Shown here: in pieces, positions 48,529-58,006 of the stretch
Numbering within the stretch: position 1 is the stretch's first letter
How the letters are laid out: each line of letters starts with the position of its first letter
From: Candidatus Melainabacteria bacterium RIFCSPLOWO2_02_FULL_35_15
Lineage (GTDB): Bacteria > Cyanobacteriota > Vampirovibrionia > 2-02-FULL-35-15
NCBI GenBank assembly: GCA_001784585.1
Contig: MFRN01000004.1
Coordinates: 29,615 to 93,614, forward strand
DNA: 64,000 bases
Reading direction: 5' to 3'
Translations under genes and position numbers: made by a program
The notes under the pieces: model-generated
Told to the model about the DNA's origin: nothing
Databases searched by the model: none
What the model saw: the letters and a program-made list of their open reading frames with translations, nothing else

Positions 48529-49359
48529 ATGATTCAAAAATTAATTGTTATTGTAATTGCAATACTTTGTATAAGCCTACAAAGTATTGCACAGCCAAAT
48601 CAAGTTACTATTACTGATGAAAATACTGATCAGACTCTTGATAAAGCAAATAAACAACCGGAAGGACTAATCCCTGTAGAAAATACAGAAACTAAAACCC
48701 AGGCACGGACTAAACATAGTTTGTCTTATGAAGTATTAGGAAGAGAACTTACAGACAGGGAGCAGGAAAGTTATAGAAATACTTTATCCAAGGAAGATCT
48801 TAAAAATATTTTATCCGGAGAACAAAAACTTGCAATTGTAAGAGCTCTTATAACAGTAGGTGAAAAAGATTCTATAAAAGATGTACTAGGTATCTATAGC
48901 ATTTCAAAATTACAGACCTATAGTGAGCTTGTGGATTATTTCAATGGAATGATAGAAAAATATGGCTCTGTAAAAACCGGTATTGAAGATGAATATGTTT
49001 ACAATATAAAAGACAATCGACGAGCTTTTGAGAAAGCAGCTTCTAAAGCTTATGAAACAGTCTTTGGCATACCGGAAGATAAACAAAACAAAGATCAAAT
49101 TTTTAGCTTTTTAACCCAAAGCAATGCACTTACATATTCAAAAATGATTCAGGCCTTAATGCAGACCATTACTCCTGATATAAAAAAACAAATTTTATTT
49201 AATGCTCTGGATCAAATCGGGAGACCTGATTTAAAAACAAATGATAAGTTTGTAACCAAAATGCTCGAACAACAGTTTACGTATAAAAACTTAACCGAGC
49301 TTTTAAAAGAGCTGAAACAAACGGCTCCATTACCACAAAAAAATCTTCAGAAGAAATAA
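48529..49359 (+). CDS. Secreted or periplasmic protein of unknown function
   Basis: 276 residues. A signal peptide covers 1-21 (MIQKLIVIVIAILCISLQSIAQ). The mature part is mostly helical and charged; segments such as DREQESYRNTLSKEDLKNIL, YVYNIKDNRRAFEKAASKAYETVFG and FLTQSNALTYSKMIQALMQTI look like a helical scaffold with an FGIPEDKQNKDQI loop. No family recognised. A palindrome and a terminator follow it. Confidence 0.65.
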   Translation: MIQKLIVIVIAILCISLQSIAQPNQVTITDENTDQTLDKANKQPEGLIPVENTETKTQARTKHSLSYEVLGRELTDREQESYRNTLSKEDLKNILSGEQKLAIVRALITVGEKDSIKDVLGIYSISKLQTYSELVDYFNGMIEKYGSVKTGIEDEYVYNIKDNRRAFEKAASKAYETVFGIPEDKQNKDQIFSFLTQSNALTYSKMIQALMQTITPDIKKQILFNALDQIGRPDLKTNDKFVTKMLEQQFTYKNLTELLKELKQTAPLPQKNLQKK

Positions 49360-49365
49360 CCCCAG

Positions 49366-49398
49366 AGATAGAGACGCCCCGTCGGGGCGTCTCTATCT
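49366..49398. repeat. Intergenic palindrome, family D
   Basis: 15-bp perfect arms (AGATAGAGACGCCCC) with a 3-nt loop GTC, six bases after the stop of the secreted-protein gene. It shares TAGAGACGCCCC with the recG palindrome. It may also serve as a weak terminator. Confidence 0.85.
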
Positions 49399-49510
49399 CG
49401 CCACCTCTATTATTCTTTAACTAAAAATAAAATTTCAAAGGGCATAATTATTACCTTCTTTTAATATCGATCCTGTATTCTAATAATATTCACAAGTTAC
49501 CTAGCCCAAG

Positions 49511-49538
49511 ACCTCGCTTTTAGCGGGGTTTATTTTTT
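49511..49538 (+). terminator. Rho-independent terminator
   Basis: ACCTCGC and GCGGGGT pair around TTTTA and are followed by TTATTTTTTT. It would end plus-strand transcripts from 48.5 kb. It overlaps the last codon of the patatin gene on the minus strand. Confidence 0.65.
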
Positions 49539-50303
49539 TGATGCCTCAGAGGATATGCCATTGCAAATTTGCTTTGCACTCTCATAGCCCAGATTAAACA
49601 TTTCTATATGATCTTCTGTTTTTACACTAAATAAATCCAGTTGTGAAATCGAGTTTAAATCTGGCTCTACATAAACAGTAGGGACATGCCATGACATGTC
49701 CCTACTTTGGATATATTCTAAAAAAGTTAATCCTGCTTTTTCAATTTTATGCACCATTTTGTCAAATGGATATCGTGACTTGGTTTTATTTTTACATTTG
49801 AGTTTTACTGAAATTGTCTTGCCGTCATTCCATAAATCATCCGGACAATACTTTGCAAAAATACCATCCACATGTAATCCGTTAGAATAAACCACAGGCT
49901 TAAATAGACCCGGGATAGAAGTGGTAGCAGTAAGGATTTTTGAAAGATTAAAATTTTCCCCGTTCCATATTTGCTTTTTCATCTTTAAAAGATTAAATGT
50001 AACAATCCAGAGATTTTTCCTGGGTTTACAATAAGCGCTTATTATTTTTCCAAAAATACTGTGATCAAATAATCCTCCCGGCATTAGCGAAAACTTTGTA
50101 AAAAATTTTGTGTATCCAAACTGAACAGTAAGTTTTAAGAGTTCTCTTGCAGGCAGATTATTTGCACCCCAGCATGCCACAATAGCCCCGCCGGAAGTTC
50201 CTGAATAATTTTTAATTTTTATTTTATTGTCCTGTAAATATGCAAGCACTCCTACATGAGTCGCAAATAATACTCCGGAGCTTGAGAATGCTAAGTTATA
50301 CAT
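49530..50303 (-). CDS. Patatin-like phospholipase
   Basis: 257 residues. Ser-Asp dyad lipase fold: nucleophile elbow GTSGGAIVACW (about 36-46), and the catalytic Asp in HVDGIFAKYCP (about 148). The oxyanion loop SSSGVLFATHVGV is shifted from the usual GGGxRG. It has no signal peptide. In the C-terminal part IQSRDMSWHVPTVYVE is encoded by a perfect palindrome (49677-49706) in frame. Acts on lipid acyl esters; precise substrate unknown. It starts 62 bp from the LCP gene on the other strand. Confidence 0.85.
   Translation of the reverse strand: MYNLAFSSSGVLFATHVGVLAYLQDNKIKIKNYSGTSGGAIVACWGANNLPARELLKLTVQFGYTKFFTKFSLMPGGLFDHSIFGKIISAYCKPRKNLWIVTFNLLKMKKQIWNGENFNLSKILTATTSIPGLFKPVVYSNGLHVDGIFAKYCPDDLWNDGKTISVKLKCKNKTKSRYPFDKMVHKIEKAGLTFLEYIQSRDMSWHVPTVYVEPDLNSISQLDLFSVKTEDHIEMFNLGYESAKQICNGISSEASKK
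49677..49706. repeat. Palindrome (family D type) inside the patatin gene
   Basis: 12-bp perfect arms (AGTAGGGACATG) around a 6-nt loop. Translated in frame as SRDMSWHVPT. Related in style to the recG and fmt palindromes (GTAGGGnC... arms). Confidence 0.8.
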
Positions 50304-50365
50304 ATCCTTCTAACCGATGTTATGCTAAATTGTTTAGTTCCTGTATTTGTAAATATTGTATACCT

Positions 50366-51634
50366 ATGCCACAAGAAAAATACTTAAAATTCATAGAAGA
50401 GCGAAGACAGCGTAAAAAGCCCTCGTTGTTATTTGGTTCTACGGTATTTATCATAGGACTTTTTATAACAATTATTTCACTGAACATTTATAACCCGTCT
50501 TTAGTACCAAAAGAACTAAGAGTTATCAGCTTAAATAAAAAACTAAATATTCTTGTACTTGGCTGTGATGAAGTATTCGTAGAAAATGAAAACGGTTCAA
50601 AAGTTATAAAAGGAAGATCTGATACTATCATAGTTTTAAGCTGTAACCCTTTTAACAATACCCTGAGTGTTTTAAATATTCCAAGAGACACAAAAATAAA
50701 TATTCCGGGACATGGATCAGAAAAAATCAATTTTTTAAATTCAATCGGCGGACCGGTTTTTACAAAAAACTGTATTGAAAAACTTTTAAGGATTCACATT
50801 GATAACTATGTAATGATAAATGTTCAGGGGTTAAATAAAATTATTGATGAAATTGGCGGAATTATAGTAGATGTTCCTCAAAAAATGCAGTATAAGGACA
50901 TTTCTGCAATGTTAAACATTAATTTATTTCCCGGGAGACAGATTTTAAACGGAGAGCAGGCTGTTGGTTTTGTTCGTTTTAGACACGATAGTTTAGGTGA
51001 TATCGGAAGAATACAAAGACAACAGATATTTATGAGAGCCATTATTAAAAAACTTCTGGACCCCATTACTTTTACAAAACTTCCTGAAGTAATTTCAATT
51101 TATAAAAAAACAATTCTTACTGATTTAAAATCAAAAGAGATAATTAAAATCGCAAACTTTATAAGAAATGTACCTTCTTCACATCAGAATATTGTAATTT
51201 TGCCCGGAGAATTTGGACACTATAACAAAGTAGGTTACTGGATACCAAACCAGGACGAAATAAATAAAATTGTAAGAAAAATATTCTATAGCAGGGATGA
51301 TCTTTTAAAACTTAAGCACTTAAATCCGAAAGATATAAAAATCTCTGTTTTAAATGGAAGCAAAAGAGATAATCATTTAGGTACAAAGATTTCAAATATA
51401 TTAAGAGAACATGGATATACAGTTATACTCTGTCAGGATTATGAAACTTATGTTTCAAAAACAAAAATTTATGCACAAAAGGCAAATTCTGAGGTTGCTG
51501 TACAGGTTAAATATAACATTGGTAATGTTGGAGAATTGTTAAGCGGAAATCTGGGTCCACCCGATTCAGATATCACTATTTTAGCCGGCGATGATCTTAT
51601 AAATCAAATTGATAGAATAAGTAGTAAGAATTAA
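50366..51634 (+). CDS. LytR-CpsA-Psr (LCP) family protein
   Basis: 422 residues from ATG 50366 (MPQEKYLKF); the frame is open back to 50240 but the extra part overlaps the patatin gene. One N-terminal membrane segment (LLFGSTVFIIGLFITIISLNIY). LCP domain (about 60-260): GRSDTIIVLSCNPFNNTLSVLNIPRDTKI, IDEIGGIIVDVPQKM, LFPGRQILNGEQAVGFVRFRHD and DIGRIQRQQIFMRAI, with Arg and Asp of the pyrophosphate site. A LytR_C domain ends the protein (ISVLNGSKRDNHLGTKISNILREHGY). Transfers polymers from lipid carriers to the cell wall. Followed 8 bp later by a glycosyltransferase. Confidence 0.92.
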   Translation: MPQEKYLKFIEERRQRKKPSLLFGSTVFIIGLFITIISLNIYNPSLVPKELRVISLNKKLNILVLGCDEVFVENENGSKVIKGRSDTIIVLSCNPFNNTLSVLNIPRDTKINIPGHGSEKINFLNSIGGPVFTKNCIEKLLRIHIDNYVMINVQGLNKIIDEIGGIIVDVPQKMQYKDISAMLNINLFPGRQILNGEQAVGFVRFRHDSLGDIGRIQRQQIFMRAIIKKLLDPITFTKLPEVISIYKKTILTDLKSKEIIKIANFIRNVPSSHQNIVILPGEFGHYNKVGYWIPNQDEINKIVRKIFYSRDDLLKLKHLNPKDIKISVLNGSKRDNHLGTKISNILREHGYTVILCQDYETYVSKTKIYAQKANSEVAVQVKYNIGNVGELLSGNLGPPDSDITILAGDDLINQIDRISSKN

Positions 51635-51642
51635 ATCAATAA

Positions 51643-53001
51643 ATGTTGCACGACAGAATATTTTTAACAAGTTTAATAATCGGGGTTTGGGCTTCAATAA
51701 AAATCTTTGAAGAATTATTACCTGATAAAGCTTTAAACTATCTTCCCAAACCACTAGCTCTCTATGCAATTTTAATCCTTGTTCTTGCAATGATTATACA
51801 CACTTTCTGGCTGGCACTTGCACAGAGAAGAAAAGGATACTTTAAAACAAAATTTGAAACTATTACAAATCAGGTTCCGGTAGTCAGCCGCTATCCAAGC
51901 ATTGATATTTTTGTAGCAATTCACAATGAAGAAAAAGTAATTTCAAGCACCATTGAAAATCTTTTAGAATTAAACTATCCGGATTATTTAATTTATCTCG
52001 TAAATGACCATTCAATTGATTTAACAAAACAAATACTGGACAAATATCAATCCAAATTTCCTGAAAAAATTAGAGTTATTCACAGATTAAATGAACATAC
52101 AAGAGGAAAAGCAGCTGCACTTAACTATGCACTGGCACAGTCCAGAGGAGAATTAATTGCTGTTTTTGATGCTGACGCAAGGGTAGAAGCTGATTATCTT
52201 TTAAAGATGCTTCCTTATATAGAAGATGACTCTACCGCTAGTGTTCAATCCCAAAAAAGAGTTTCAAATCCAAATATAAATTATCTAACGAAACTTCAGG
52301 AAAATGAATATTGTCTCGATAATTATTTTCAATGCGGTAAAGATCTCATTGAAGGAAATGTTGAATTGAGAGGCAACGGATTTCTTATTAAAAGAAATGT
52401 TTTAAAAGCAGTTGGTTTATTGGATGAAGAAGCACTGACAGAAGATCTTGAACTGTCAAGTAGATTAATTATAAGCGGCTGGCATATAAGGTTTTGCCGT
52501 GAGGCAATTGTTCTGGAGCAGGCACCCGTAAAATTTAAATCACTCTTATTGCAAAGATTGCGATGGACAGAGGGCAGTCTCAGAAGATATTTATCCAACC
52601 TTACCAAAATATTTGGACCTTCAAAAGAAACAAGCTTTTCACAACAATTTGATGCTTTTGTGTTTTTAAGCCAGTTTGCAATACCGATATGGATTTTCCT
52701 GGATATCATTTCAGAAATTGCAAGATATCTGAAGGATCAGGAAACTCATTTAACAAGTTTAATGTTAATATCACTTGTAATCTGGCTCATTACATATATT
52801 AACCTTGCTTTTGGAATAAGGATTTATAGAAAATTCTCATGGAGAACCAGTTTAAAGCGTGCAATTGAAACTAATTTTTATTTCCTTACGGTATGGCCTC
52901 TTATAGTTCTGCTTACATTTAGAAAAATTCTTTTCAGCAGGACAAAAGGTAAGTGGCATAAAACAGAAAGGCATGACGAAACAAAAGTTTCCATTATCTA
53001 A
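51643..53001 (+). CDS. Membrane-bound family 2 glycosyltransferase
   Basis: 452 residues: N-terminal membrane segment with a hydrophobic 30-60 region, a GT-A catalytic domain with SIDIFVAIHNEEKVISSTIENLL (about 86-108), the DxD motif FDADARVE, acceptor site ELRGNGFLIKRN, base EALTEDLELSSRLI, and QRLRWTEGS (QxxRW), then two or three C-terminal membrane segments. This is the layout of synthases making beta-linked polymers, such as PgaC, NodC or cellulose synthase. It is co-transcribed with the LCP gene, suggesting an exported polysaccharide. Confidence 0.9.
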   Translation: MLHDRIFLTSLIIGVWASIKIFEELLPDKALNYLPKPLALYAILILVLAMIIHTFWLALAQRRKGYFKTKFETITNQVPVVSRYPSIDIFVAIHNEEKVISSTIENLLELNYPDYLIYLVNDHSIDLTKQILDKYQSKFPEKIRVIHRLNEHTRGKAAALNYALAQSRGELIAVFDADARVEADYLLKMLPYIEDDSTASVQSQKRVSNPNINYLTKLQENEYCLDNYFQCGKDLIEGNVELRGNGFLIKRNVLKAVGLLDEEALTEDLELSSRLIISGWHIRFCREAIVLEQAPVKFKSLLLQRLRWTEGSLRRYLSNLTKIFGPSKETSFSQQFDAFVFLSQFAIPIWIFLDIISEIARYLKDQETHLTSLMLISLVIWLITYINLAFGIRIYRKFSWRTSLKRAIETNFYFLTVWPLIVLLTFRKILFSRTKGKWHKTERHDETKVSII

Positions 53002-53005
53002 AACA

Positions 53006-54664
53006 ATGACAAAACTGCTTGACTTTCTATACAACAGACTTAAATCATACGGTGTTGATCATGTGTTTGGTATAGCTGGTGAATCAGTGCATGTTCACTT
53101 TCACTATCTTGAAAAAAGTCCCCTCAAATCAGTCCTTATGACACATGAACCCTGTGTAGGTTATGCAGCAGATGCATATTCCAGGATTCGTGGCTTAGGT
53201 GCAGCTCTTGTAAGTTATGGAGTTGGTTCTTTAAATCTTGTTAATGCAGTCGGGCAGGCATATGCAGAGTGTTCTCCTCTTGTTGTTATTAGCGGAGGGC
53301 CAGGTGTAGCTGAAAGAAGAAAATACTCACACCTCCACCATAAAATCAGAACTTATGAAACTCACCAGAGAGTAATGAGTGAAATAACTGCTCTGAGTAT
53401 AATAATCGATAATCCGATTACTGCCGGAAAAGAAATTGAGCGGGCTCTGCAAATGGCAATGACTTTTAAGCGTCCTGTTTATATAGAAATTCCACGTGAT
53501 ATGGGTGAAGTGGAAATCCAGGAAGAACCTTTTCAGCCGACAAACAAACCTGAAGACCATGCTGCACTTGAAGAAGCGCTGGATGAAATTGTTAAAATGT
53601 TAAACAATGCAAAAAATCCGGTAATCATTGCTGATGCAGAGCTTGCAAGAATTGGACTGCAAAAAGAATTAATTACATTTGCAGAAAGAGTAAATATTCC
53701 CGTAGCATCAACACTTCTTGGAAAATCAATTTTTCCTGAAGAACATCCTCTTGCAATGGGAGTTTATTTCGGGCAATTAAGTAATTCCAAAGTAGCTGAG
53801 TTTATTCATAATTCGGATTTTCGCTTAATGTTAGGGGTAATTTTAAGTGATATAAATCTTGGAATGTTTACAGCAAAGTTTTCTCCTGATGATGCCATCT
53901 GTGCAAACATAGACGGACTAAAAATGAAAAACCATTTTTACCCGCAAATTGGTCTGGATCTTTTTATGAAAGGGTTACTTGCCAGAAAAGATATAAAAAG
54001 CCATAATACTCCTTTTCCAAGAATCCAAATCCCAAATTATCCGACAGGTGAAGACAAAGATAAAATAACCGTTAAAGCTCTTCTTTCAATAACAAATGAT
54101 TTTATAGACAAAGGTTACAGGGTTATTTGTGATGTCGGGGATTGTTTATTTGGCGGGCAGGAGTTACAAATGCGGGGAGCATCTACTTTTCTTTCACCGG
54201 CATATTATTTAAGTATGGGCTTTGCTATTCCAGGGGCTGTGGGTGCACAGATAGCCGATCCGGCTCGTCGTCCGATTGTAATGGTCGGAGACGGTGCATT
54301 TCAGATGACAGGACTGGAATTAATTACAATGGCTAAATATAAATTAAATCCAATTATTATTTTATTCGATAATAAAATCTATGCTACATTAAAATATTGT
54401 GAACCGCCAAAAACCATGCAACCACATAATATCCCTACTATGGACTATGCCAAAATGGCTGAGATAATGGGCGGCAGAGGTGTTACAGTAAATACTGTAG
54501 GTGATTTCAGGAAAGCACTTCAAACTGCAAAGAACACTGAAGATACATTTATACTTCTGGATGTAAAACTTGACGAAAAAGATATTTCACCAGCACTTAG
54601 AACATTTGGGGAAAGTTTTGGAAATTTCGTAGAAGCATCTGCAGTTGGGAAGATAAAGGTTTAA
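53006..54664 (+). CDS. ThDP-dependent 2-keto acid decarboxylase (PDC/IPDC type)
   Basis: 552 residues from ATG 53006; another ATG at 52973 would add eleven residues and overlap the glycosyltransferase by 29 bp. N-terminal ThDP half: LLDFLYNRLKSYGVDHVFGIAG, catalytic Glu in MTHEPCVGYAADAYSR, and the decarboxylase HH pair in SHLHHKIRTYETHQ. C-terminal half: ThDP motif GDGAFQMTGLELITMAKYKL to FDNKIYATLK. The HH pair points to pyruvate or indole/phenylpyruvate decarboxylase instead of acetolactate synthase. The natural substrate is open. It sits 4 bp after the glycosyltransferase and is followed 20 bp later by proS. Confidence 0.88.
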   Translation: MTKLLDFLYNRLKSYGVDHVFGIAGESVHVHFHYLEKSPLKSVLMTHEPCVGYAADAYSRIRGLGAALVSYGVGSLNLVNAVGQAYAECSPLVVISGGPGVAERRKYSHLHHKIRTYETHQRVMSEITALSIIIDNPITAGKEIERALQMAMTFKRPVYIEIPRDMGEVEIQEEPFQPTNKPEDHAALEEALDEIVKMLNNAKNPVIIADAELARIGLQKELITFAERVNIPVASTLLGKSIFPEEHPLAMGVYFGQLSNSKVAEFIHNSDFRLMLGVILSDINLGMFTAKFSPDDAICANIDGLKMKNHFYPQIGLDLFMKGLLARKDIKSHNTPFPRIQIPNYPTGEDKDKITVKALLSITNDFIDKGYRVICDVGDCLFGGQELQMRGASTFLSPAYYLSMGFAIPGAVGAQIADPARRPIVMVGDGAFQMTGLELITMAKYKLNPIIILFDNKIYATLKYCEPPKTMQPHNIPTMDYAKMAEIMGGRGVTVNTVGDFRKALQTAKNTEDTFILLDVKLDEKDISPALRTFGESFGNFVEASAVGKIKV

Positions 54665-54684
54665 GATTTTTTAATATATTCACT

Positions 54685-56142
54685 ATGTCAAAAACAGAAA
54701 ATCTTGAATCTCAGGAAAAAGATTTAGATCAGGGTGAAAGTCTTTTGGCAAAACTTGCACTTGAAGCAGAGCTGGCAGATTATTCTCCTGTAAAAGGATG
54801 CATGGTCATAAGACCATATGGTTATGCGCTCTGGGAAATGATTCAGTCATCTTTAGACAGGATGATAAAAGAGACCGGACATCAGAATGCTTATTTTCCA
54901 TTATTTATTCCTGAGAGTTTTTTAAAAAAAGAAGCAGAGCATGTAGAGGGTTTTGCACCTGAGTGTGCAGTAGTTACTCATGGCGGCGGAAAAGAGCTGG
55001 AAGAAAAGTTAGTTATCCGTCCGACTTCGGAAACCATAATTAATTATATGTTTAGTAAGTGGATTCATTCTTACCGTGACTTACCGCTTCTTTTAAATCA
55101 GTGGGCAAATATAGTCAGATGGGAAATGAGAACAAGATTATTTTTAAGAACTACAGAGTTCTTATGGCAGGAGGGACACACTGCACATGCTAATAAGGAA
55201 GAAGCTGAAGCTGAGGCGCTAAAGATGCTTGAGGTTTACAAAACTTTAAGTGAAAAGTTTCTTGCCATCCCTGTAATTGATGGGATAAAAACTGATAGCC
55301 AGAGATTTGCAGGAGCCATAACTACTTATTGCATTGAAGGGTTAATGAAAGACGGGAAAGCACTGCAAATGGGCACATCCCATTATCTGGGACAAAACTT
55401 TGCAAAAGCATTTGATACTAAGTTTCAGGATCAAGGCGGACAGCTTCAATATGTTTATCAGACAAGCTGGGGAGTCTCCACCAGATTAATCGGAGCAATC
55501 ATTATGGCTCATAATGACGAGAAAGGATTGAAACTTCCACCAAATATTGCACCGGTTCAAATTATTGTTGTGCCGATTTATAAAGAGGCAGCTGAAAAAG
55601 AAATTGTTTTGAAGAAATGTAAAGAGCTTGAAGAAACTTTACAAGGATCTTTTAGATTAAAAATTGACGACAGAGATCAATACAGCCCGGGATGGAAATT
55701 TAATCACTGGGAATTAAAAGGTATACCAATTCGTATAAATTTGGGGCCAAAAGACATTAATAACAACGTGGTTGAAATTGTAAGAAGAGATACAAATGAA
55801 AAATTAAAAAATGTACCACAAAACGGCCTACTACAGTATTTATTAAAGTTGTCAACCGAGATACAGGAAAATTTGTTCAGACAGGCAAAGGATTTTCAAA
55901 GTAAAAATACATTTAATGTAAATAATGAAAAGGAATTTGCAGAAAAGATTGTAAATGGAGGTTTTTTAACAGCATTTTGGTGCGGAAATAATTCCTGCGA
56001 GGAAAACATAAAACAAAAAACCAGGGCAACAATAAGGTGCATACCTTTTAAATTACCTGTTGACCAAAGTAAAAAAGAAGGTTATTGTATCTCATGTAAT
56101 AAAGATTCAAAACAAAAAGTTTTTTTTGCAAAAGCATATTAA
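54685..56142 (+). CDS. proS: Prolyl-tRNA synthetase, type 3
   Basis: Class II synthetase charging tRNA-Pro. 485 residues, the archaeal/eukaryal-like type without an inserted editing domain: PVKGCMVIRPYGYALWEMIQ (35-54), RPTSETIINYMF (motif 1/2 region), MRTRLFLRTTEFLWQEGHTAHA (motif 2), LGQNFAKAF, and VSTRLIGAIIMAHNDEKG (motif 3). The C-terminal zinc-like domain has a CGNNSC and CISC pattern. Distribution of this type is mixed across bacteria. Same transcript as the preceding decarboxylase. Confidence 0.95.
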   Translation: MSKTENLESQEKDLDQGESLLAKLALEAELADYSPVKGCMVIRPYGYALWEMIQSSLDRMIKETGHQNAYFPLFIPESFLKKEAEHVEGFAPECAVVTHGGGKELEEKLVIRPTSETIINYMFSKWIHSYRDLPLLLNQWANIVRWEMRTRLFLRTTEFLWQEGHTAHANKEEAEAEALKMLEVYKTLSEKFLAIPVIDGIKTDSQRFAGAITTYCIEGLMKDGKALQMGTSHYLGQNFAKAFDTKFQDQGGQLQYVYQTSWGVSTRLIGAIIMAHNDEKGLKLPPNIAPVQIIVVPIYKEAAEKEIVLKKCKELEETLQGSFRLKIDDRDQYSPGWKFNHWELKGIPIRINLGPKDINNNVVEIVRRDTNEKLKNVPQNGLLQYLLKLSTEIQENLFRQAKDFQSKNTFNVNNEKEFAEKIVNGGFLTAFWCGNNSCEENIKQKTRATIRCIPFKLPVDQSKKEGYCISCNKDSKQKVFFAKAY

Positions 56143-56181
56143 ATTAATATCAAGCAAAATAACATAAGAAAGGGGAATTAA

Positions 56182-56964
56182 ATGCTAGCAGCTGTTGAGG
56201 CACCGGTTTTAAATGTTCTACCAAAACAATCAAATGAAATCCCATGGAAAGTTCTAGTCGTGGATGATGAAGCAGCCATACGTAGAATCGTAGCTTTTAG
56301 ATTACAGCAGAATGGATACCAGATTTTAACAGCTGTCAATGGAGTTGAAGCACTGGAAATTTTTAATCAAACACTCCCTGATCTTGTAATAATTGATTTA
56401 ATGCTTCCGGAAATGTCTGGTTTTGAATTAACAGAACAGATTAGAAAAAAATCTTATGTACCGATTATTATTCTTTCAGCAGCAAATGATGAACCAAGCA
56501 TAATTAAAGGACTTGAGTTTGGGGCAGATGACTTCGTTAAAAAACCTTTTAGCCCTCTTGAGCTTGAAATAAGAATTAAGGGACTTCTCAAGCGAATTGG
56601 CAGAGTACACTCTGTAGAAGAACAAACTCAAAATCAGACCTCACATGTCGGACAGGTTATTTTAATTGAAGATGTAAAAATTGATGTTGCAAAAAGACAG
56701 GTTTTTAGAAAAGGTCAAAGAGTCCATTTGACTGAAAAAGAATTTGCCTTACTTGAAACACTAATTAAATATGCAGGGGAACCCATGACCCATGAACACC
56801 TTTTAGAAGAAGCCTGGGGGTTCCCGGTTAGGACACAATCAGATGTTTATATAGTAAGAACGCATGTTAGCAGGCTAAGGAGTAAGTTAGAAGATAACCC
56901 GGATGAACCTACCTTGATACAAACCGTCAGAGGTATAGGTTATAAATTACCAAAGGTTAGTTAA
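56182..56964 (+). CDS. OmpR-family response regulator, RpaB-like
   Basis: 260 residues; AAAGGGG precedes the ATG. Receiver (about 28-145): VLVVDDEAAIRRIVAFRLQQNGY, phosphoacceptor Asp in LVIIDLMLPEMSG, Ser in ILSAAND (usual Thr replaced) and Lys in FVKKPFSP. DNA-binding domain (about 165-258): VHLTEKEFALLETLIKYAGE, TQSDVYIVRTHVSRLRSKLEDNPDEPTLIQTVRGIGYKL. Overall arrangement follows RpaB/Ycf27, a regulator kept across Cyanobacteria, which supports the organism inference. The 25 extra N-terminal residues are variable. Genes under its control are unknown. Confidence 0.9.
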   Translation: MLAAVEAPVLNVLPKQSNEIPWKVLVVDDEAAIRRIVAFRLQQNGYQILTAVNGVEALEIFNQTLPDLVIIDLMLPEMSGFELTEQIRKKSYVPIIILSAANDEPSIIKGLEFGADDFVKKPFSPLELEIRIKGLLKRIGRVHSVEEQTQNQTSHVGQVILIEDVKIDVAKRQVFRKGQRVHLTEKEFALLETLIKYAGEPMTHEHLLEEAWGFPVRTQSDVYIVRTHVSRLRSKLEDNPDEPTLIQTVRGIGYKLPKVS

Positions 56965-56986
56965 CAAATTTAAATAATTACAAAAA

Positions 56987-58003
56987 ATGTTGTTGAAGAA
57001 ACTTTCCAAATTTTTTCTTCTTTGTATAATTGTTGCTTTTAGTTTTTCCTGCAGTGTACAAAAAGAAAGCTACAAATTCTTAAGCAAGAAAAAAATAAAG
57101 ATTGCTCTTGTTCTTGCAGGACCAATTAATGATTCTTCATGGAATGAAGCTGCATATAAAGGATTAAAAAGGTTTCAGAGTGATCACAAAACAGATATTG
57201 CTGTAGTGGAAAAAGTAAGCTTAGCTGATTCAAAGGATGTTTTTTCAGAACTTGCAGACAGAAAATTTGATTTAATAATAGGCCATGGTTATGAATACGG
57301 CTTCATTTTAAAAAAGATAGCGAGAAAATATCCCGAAACATTTTTTTGTTGCCTGGGCGGGGAAATAAGTATGGAGCCTAATCTGTGTTCATTTAAATTT
57401 AAGGATGAACAATATGGATATTTAATTGGCTTAGTGGCAGGATTAAATACTGCTACAAATAAAGTAGGGATTGTCGTAGGTAAAAATGTACCTTCTGTTG
57501 AAAGAACGATAACTGGAATGAGGAAAGGACTAAGATCTGTAAACCCTAAAGCTGATTTAATTGTCTCATATATTAATACATGGAGTGACATTGCAAAAGG
57601 AAGAGAAGCAGGGATTGCACAGATAAACACAGGAGTAGATGTAATAACCCATCTGGCTGATGTAAGTGGAATTGGGGTAATTAAAGCTGCTGAAGAATCA
57701 GATATTTCAGTAATAGGCGCTGTTACAGATCAGCATGATCTGGCACCTACTACTGTTATAACAAGCGGTATTGAAGATGCATCCCAGCTTGTGTATTTAG
57801 TATGTGAAAACTATTATGAAAAAATCCTGGAACCCAGAACTTACAGCTTTGGTTTAAAAGAGCAGGTTATAGATCTGACTCCGGCCTATGGAAACATAGA
57901 TCCGACTACAGAAACCAAAATAAACAGGCTGAAAGATCAGCTTGTGAATTTAGAAGCAGCTCAGGAAGAAATATTAGAAAATGCCCATAAAAAAAGTAAA
58001 TGA
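56987..58003 (+). CDS. BMP-family substrate-binding lipoprotein
   Basis: 338 residues. Signal peptide with a Cys at residue 22 (LCIIVAFSFSC), consistent with lipid anchoring although the lipobox is not ideal. The fold region starts KIKIALVLAGPINDSSWNEAAYKGLKRF (34-61), with GHGYEYGFIL, GLVAGLNTATNKVGIVVG and ITHLADVSGIGVIKAAEE as in the BMP/PnrA and Med families, which bind nucleosides or similar ligands. No ABC permease or ATPase gene is adjacent; the partner genes must be elsewhere. Follows the RpaB-like gene by 22 bp. Confidence 0.88.
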   Translation: MLLKKLSKFFLLCIIVAFSFSCSVQKESYKFLSKKKIKIALVLAGPINDSSWNEAAYKGLKRFQSDHKTDIAVVEKVSLADSKDVFSELADRKFDLIIGHGYEYGFILKKIARKYPETFFCCLGGEISMEPNLCSFKFKDEQYGYLIGLVAGLNTATNKVGIVVGKNVPSVERTITGMRKGLRSVNPKADLIVSYINTWSDIAKGREAGIAQINTGVDVITHLADVSGIGVIKAAEESDISVIGAVTDQHDLAPTTVITSGIEDASQLVYLVCENYYEKILEPRTYSFGLKEQVIDLTPAYGNIDPTTETKINRLKDQLVNLEAAQEEILENAHKKSK

Positions 58004-58006
58004 AAT

